NCBI GenBank assembly: GCA_017382915.1
Contig: JAFNZJ010000121.1
Coordinates: forward strand, 1-17,604
Direction: 5' to 3'
DNA length: 17,604 nucleotides
Source: Clostridia bacterium
GTDB taxonomy: Bacteria > Bacillota > Clostridia > Oscillospirales > Acutalibacteraceae
Shown: piece by piece, positions 14,388 through 17,604 of the stretch
Layout: every line of letters begins with the position of its first letter
Numbering within the stretch: position 1 is the stretch's first letter
The notes under the pieces: generated by a model
Database searches by the model: none
What the model was told of the DNA's origin: nothing
Seen by the model: only the letters and a program-made list of their open reading frames with translations
Program-made: the position numbers and the translations under genes

Positions 14388-15386
14388 TTAAAACTCTATA
14401 TCGGTAAGGGTTGCGGCCATAACCGCCTTAATGGTGTGCATACGATTTTCAGCCTCATCAAAAACTATTGACTGTGCGCTTTCAAAAACTTCATCGGTAA
14501 CCTCCAGCGCGTCAAGGCCGAACTTTTCATAAACCTCCCTGCCTATTGTGGTTTTAAGGTCGTGGAAGGCAGGTAGGCAGTGCATAAAGCGACACTGCTC
14601 ACCCGCTATGCTCATAAGCTTTGAATTTACCTGATAGGGGGACAGCTCTTTAATGCGCTCACCCCAAACATCGGCGGGCTCACCCATTGATACCCAAACA
14701 TCGGTATAAATTACATCAGCGCCCTGCACTGCATCCTCAGGGTTTTGAATAAATTCTAAAACGGCGCCTGTTTCTTTAGCAACTTCAAGGCAGGCCTTTA
14801 CAAGCTGCTCATCGGGGAAGTATTTTTTAGGTGCGGCGGCAACAAAATGCATGCCCATTTTAGCACAGCCAACCATAAGTGAATTACCCATATTATAGCG
14901 GGCATCACCCATATAAACCAGCTTTTTGCCTTTAAGTGAGCCAAAATGCTCCTTAATGGTTAAAAAGTCGGCCAAAATTTGTGTGGGGTGAAATTCATTG
15001 GTAAGACCGTTCCACACGGGTACACCTGCATAGTTTGAAAGCTCCTCCACAATTTCTTGACCAAAGCCGCGGTACTCAATACCGTCAAACATACGACCAA
15101 GCACCCTTGCGGTATCAGCAATGCTTTCCTTTTTGCCGATTTGTGAGCCTGTTGGTTCTAAATAAACGGGGTGCATACCAAGGTCGGCACCCGCCACCTC
15201 AAAGGCACAGCGGGTACGGGTACTGGTCTTTTCAAAAACCAGCGCAATATTTTTACCCTCACAAATTTTGTGAGCAATTCCCTGCTTTTTCTTTGCCTTA
15301 AAATCGGCGGCAAGGTTTATAAGTCCCTCAATTTCAGCGGGGGTAAAATCTAAAAGCTTTAAAAAGCTTTTTCCTTTTAAATTCAT
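14388..15386 (-). CDS. argF: Ornithine carbamoyltransferase
   Basis: Converts ornithine and carbamoyl phosphate to citrulline in the cytoplasm, the sixth step of arginine synthesis. The carbamoyl-phosphate motif STRTR is at residues 55-59, HPTQ at 133-136, the ornithine-closing SMG loop at 233-235, and the catalytic HCLP at 269-272. The length of 332 is typical. The ATG at 15386 is preceded by AAAGGAAG, which overlaps the end of argD; the gap between the genes is 15 bases. The catabolic form (arcB) is very similar, but the argB-argD context supports the biosynthetic role. Confidence 0.97.
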   Translation of the reverse strand: MNLKGKSFLKLLDFTPAEIEGLINLAADFKAKKKQGIAHKICEGKNIALVFEKTSTRTRCAFEVAGADLGMHPVYLEPTGSQIGKKESIADTARVLGRMFDGIEYRGFGQEIVEELSNYAGVPVWNGLTNEFHPTQILADFLTIKEHFGSLKGKKLVYMGDARYNMGNSLMVGCAKMGMHFVAAAPKKYFPDEQLVKACLEVAKETGAVLEFIQNPEDAVQGADVIYTDVWVSMGEPADVWGERIKELSPYQVNSKLMSIAGEQCRFMHCLPAFHDLKTTIGREVYEKFGLDALEVTDEVFESAQSIVFDEAENRMHTIKAVMAATLTDIEF

Positions 15387-15401
15387 AGCAAGGCACTTCC
15401 T

Positions 15402-16562
15402 TTACAGACAGCTTTTTATAATTTGAACGGCGGTTTTTAAATCTTCAAAGGGAATATTAAGTGCGGGTAAAAGCCTAACCTTATCTTTAGCGGTAAGGCA
15501 AAGCACACCCTTTTCCATTGCGTCCTTAACCACATCGCCTGCGGGCTTTTGGGTTTTAATACCCACCATAAGACCCATACCGCTAACGCTTTCTACACCC
15601 TTGGCAGATTCAAATTCGCTAAAAATATAATCACTTTTTTGTTTTACCTCAGCCAAAAAATCATCGGTAAGACGATTTATTATGGTAAGCGCCGCCGCCG
15701 AGCAAACGGGGTTTGCGCCGTAGGTGGAGCCATGGTCACCAAAGCCCAAAACATCCCCTACTTTATCATCCAGCAAAACGGCACCTATTGGCAATCCGCC
15801 GCCAAGTCCCTTTGCGGTGGAAACGATATTAGGCTTAATGCCAAAATTCATATAGGCATAAAGCTTGCCCGTACGACCGTTACCTGTTTGCACTTCATCA
15901 ACAATAATAAGGAAGTTATATTTTTTAGCAAGCGCTTCAATACCCTTAATATATTCATCATCAAGGGCTATAACGCCGCCCTCACCCTGAATACACTCAA
16001 ACATAACTGCGGCAACATTGTTTTCCTCAAGCATTTTTTCAAGCGCTAAAAGGTCATTTGCGGGGGCGTGAATAAAGCCATCGGTAAGGGGGTTGAACAG
16101 TTCATGATAATGACTTTGACCCGTTGCGGCAAGTGTGGTAATGGTGCGACCGTGAAAGCTGTTTTCAAGGGTTATGATTTTATAGCAGTCGACACCCTTA
16201 TTTTCAGCCGCCCACTTTCTGGCAACCTTAATGGCACACTCATTAGCCTCGGCACCGGAATTACCAAAGAACACCTTGCTCATACCTGTTTTTTTACATA
16301 AAAGCTCGGCCAATTTTGCCGAAGGCTTGGTATAATACAGGTTTGATGTATGCTGAAGCTTATTTATTTGGTCACAAACGGCACTGTTCCACTCATCATC
16401 GGCAAAGCCAAAGGCGGTAACACCAATACCAGAGCCCATATCAATGTACTCTTTGCCATTTATATCCTTTACCTTACTGCCCTTGCCCGATACCAGCTGG
16501 ACATCAAAACGGTTATATGTACCGGCTATATATTCCTTATCGGTGGATTTAAACTCACTCAT
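15402..16562 (-). CDS. argD: Acetylornithine aminotransferase
   Basis: A PLP-dependent class III aminotransferase that turns N-acetylglutamate semialdehyde into N-acetylornithine with glutamate as amino donor. Motifs are GNSGAEANE at 100-108, FHGRT at 136-140, FECIQGEGG, Asp222 in IIVDEVQTG, and the PLP lysine Lys251 in STAKGLGGGLP. The length of 386 fits. The ATG at 16562 is chosen because GGGTGA stands just upstream; a GTG three codons earlier overlaps the argB stop and that ribosome binding site. The argB stop is one base away, so the two are translationally coupled. Confidence 0.96.
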   Translation of the reverse strand: MSEFKSTDKEYIAGTYNRFDVQLVSGKGSKVKDINGKEYIDMGSGIGVTAFGFADDEWNSAVCDQINKLQHTSNLYYTKPSAKLAELLCKKTGMSKVFFGNSGAEANECAIKVARKWAAENKGVDCYKIITLENSFHGRTITTLAATGQSHYHELFNPLTDGFIHAPANDLLALEKMLEENNVAAVMFECIQGEGGVIALDDEYIKGIEALAKKYNFLIIVDEVQTGNGRTGKLYAYMNFGIKPNIVSTAKGLGGGLPIGAVLLDDKVGDVLGFGDHGSTYGANPVCSAAALTIINRLTDDFLAEVKQKSDYIFSEFESAKGVESVSGMGLMVGIKTQKPAGDVVKDAMEKGVLCLTAKDKVRLLPALNIPFEDLKTAVQIIKSCL

Positions 16563-16563
16563 T

Positions 16564-17430
16564 TTATTCACCCGCGCTTACCATTGTACCGGCACCTTCA
16601 TCGGTTAAAATTTCCATAAGGATTGAGTGCGGTACACGGCCATCCATAATAATTACATTTTTAACACCCTTGTCAATTGCTTCAACACAGCAATCAACCT
16701 TGGGTATCATACCACCCGAAATTACACCCTCATCACAAAGGGTTTTAATATCACCAATTGTAACCTTGGGTATAAGGGTTGATGGGTCATTTTTATCACG
16801 CAGGATACCGTCAATGTCGGTCATCATTATAAGACGCTCGGCCTCCAATGCGCCTGCGATAAATGCGGCGGCGGTATCACCATTGATATTATATGCGTTG
16901 CCGTCCTTATCACAGCCGATGGTTGAAACTACCGGAATATAGCCCTTTTCTAAAAGGTCGTTAATGGGTTCAATATTAACATTGGTAACCTTACCAACAA
17001 AGCCTAAGCGTTCATCCTTAACGGTGGCTTCAATAAGGCAACCGTCCATACCGGATATGCCCATAGCCTTACCGCCCATTTTTTCAAGCAGGTTTACAAG
17101 GGTTTTATTAACCTTACCTGCAAGCACCATTTGAACAATATCAACCGTTTCTTTATCGGTAACACGAAGACCGTCAACAAATTCGGGCTTTTTACCAAGC
17201 CTGTCCATTAGGTCGTTAATTTCGGGACCGCCACCGTGAACAAGAACAATTTTAACGCCAATAAGCCACAGAAGAACAATATCCTCCATAACCTGTTGCT
17301 TAAGCTGTTCATTTATCATGGCATTGCCGCCGTATTTAACAACAACTACCTTGCCGTTATAACGCTTAATGTAGGGTAAAGCCTGGGTTAACACCTCAGC
17401 CCTTTTAGCATTGGAAAGTTCAAACTGCAT
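16564..17430 (-). CDS. argB: Acetylglutamate kinase, probably arginine-sensitive
   Basis: Phosphorylates N-acetylglutamate, the usual control point of the linear or cyclic arginine pathway. The amino acid kinase fold shows KYGGNAM with Lys32, HGGGPEI at 65-71, NINGDTAAA, and a GGMIPKV loop. About 25 residues precede the first strand, including EVLTQALPYIKRY. An N-terminal helix of this kind is found in hexameric enzymes inhibited by arginine, such as that of Thermotoga maritima, so feedback inhibition is likely by inference. The ATG at 17430 has AAGGAG ten bases upstream. It is the first gene of argB-argD-argF in the window; argC and argJ are not present and may lie beyond the right edge or elsewhere. 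Confidence 0.97.
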   Translation of the reverse strand: MQFELSNAKRAEVLTQALPYIKRYNGKVVVVKYGGNAMINEQLKQQVMEDIVLLWLIGVKIVLVHGGGPEINDLMDRLGKKPEFVDGLRVTDKETVDIVQMVLAGKVNKTLVNLLEKMGGKAMGISGMDGCLIEATVKDERLGFVGKVTNVNIEPINDLLEKGYIPVVSTIGCDKDGNAYNINGDTAAAFIAGALEAERLIMMTDIDGILRDKNDPSTLIPKVTIGDIKTLCDEGVISGGMIPKVDCCVEAIDKGVKNVIIMDGRVPHSILMEILTDEGAGTMVSAGE

Positions 17431-17513
17431 TTTTTATTTCTCCTTTAAAAAGGGATTGATACATATTAGTAACCTTAAATTTGTTTGTAGAATGCCTTTA
17501 AGTGAGCGGTGCC

Positions 17514-17555
17514 GCATTTTTATACTGCCCCGAACGCAAAAGGCGTTATACGGGC
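17514..17555 (-). promoter_or_regulatory. argB leader: possible ARG-box core and a bulged hairpin
   Basis: On the minus strand GTATAAAAATGC (17525-17514) agrees at 11 of 12 positions with the core of the Bacillus ArgR/AhrC box GAATAAAAATKC, but the flanks do not match. Just upstream, GCCC-CG-AACGC (17527-17537) can pair with GCGTT-ATA-CGGGC (17543-17555) around an AAAAG loop, with small bulges. I could not place a convincing promoter in 17431-17604. Confidence 0.35.
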
Positions 17556-17604
17556 AAATTTTTAAGTTTAGGTTCTGTAATCGCCGTTTATTTTAACATA
17601 ATCA

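Noticed and set aside
15549..16049. Long plus-strand reading frame opposite argD
   Set aside because: It lies wholly antisense to argD, has no recognisable domain, and follows from the codon bias of the real gene.
17505..17520. A T-box-like GCGGCACCGC on the minus strand upstream of argB
   Set aside because: The T-box motif needs UGGNACCGCG; here the key U is C, there is no specifier stem in the available length, and no terminator/antiterminator pair follows before argB.

Overview
The window looks like a piece of chromosome from an anaerobic, AT-leaning Gram-positive bacterium, most likely a member of the Clostridia (Oscillospirales-like). The reasons are the class III (anaerobic) ribonucleotide reductase with its radical-SAM activase, Bacillota-type sigma-A promoters with strong AGGAGG-like ribosome binding sites, a DacF-type carboxypeptidase, a Cys4 ribosomal protein L31, and families common in gut Clostridia (C_GCAxxG_C_C, DUF2798-like, DUF3221-like). 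The species cannot be named from sequence reading alone. No rRNA, tRNA, CRISPR array, transposase or prophage gene was seen.

Layout. Bases 3-86 hold the end of a ParB-like reading frame that stops inside the nuclease-like domain. A clean promoter (106-134) then drives lepA (168-1973) and an overlapping apbE-type flavin transferase gene (1966-2961). A bidirectional terminator (3105-3141) separates these from a convergent DacF-like D,D-carboxypeptidase (3145-4479, minus). A tight three-gene plus-strand set follows: metallophosphoesterase, C_GCAxxG_C_C protein and SGNH hydrolase (4594-6447). Next come rpmE with its own promoter and terminator (6502-6824), a PHP-domain protein (6838-7869, minus) and a small DUF3221-like lipoprotein (8023-8364). 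A four-helix DUF2798-like membrane protein (8396-8935, minus) is preceded by a long structured hairpin.

The centre (9066-13255, minus) is a deoxynucleotide-synthesis and redox block. It contains nrdG, then nrdD with a C-terminal redoxin domain, then a thioredoxin-reductase-like flavoprotein that lacks the usual NADPH phosphate-binding motif. A pair of NrdR-like boxes 32 bp apart lies directly upstream of a TTGACA-17-TATACT promoter for nrdD. A near-perfect single NrdR box lies between nrdG and a divergent gene for an unrecognised coiled-coil protein (13405-14103), inside that gene's predicted core promoter. The simplest reading is that the flavoprotein reduces the redoxin arm of NrdD, NrdG installs the glycyl radical, and NrdR represses the set, possibly including the coiled-coil gene.

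The right end (14143-17430, minus) is an arginine operon, argB-argD-argF, with a small XRE regulator gene two bases after argF. The 174 bases upstream of argB hold a bulged hairpin and a possible ARG-box core. The observations most worth testing are the NrdR-linked coiled-coil gene, the NrdD-redoxin/flavoprotein pairing, and the metallophosphoesterase that has lost two residues of the same metal site.
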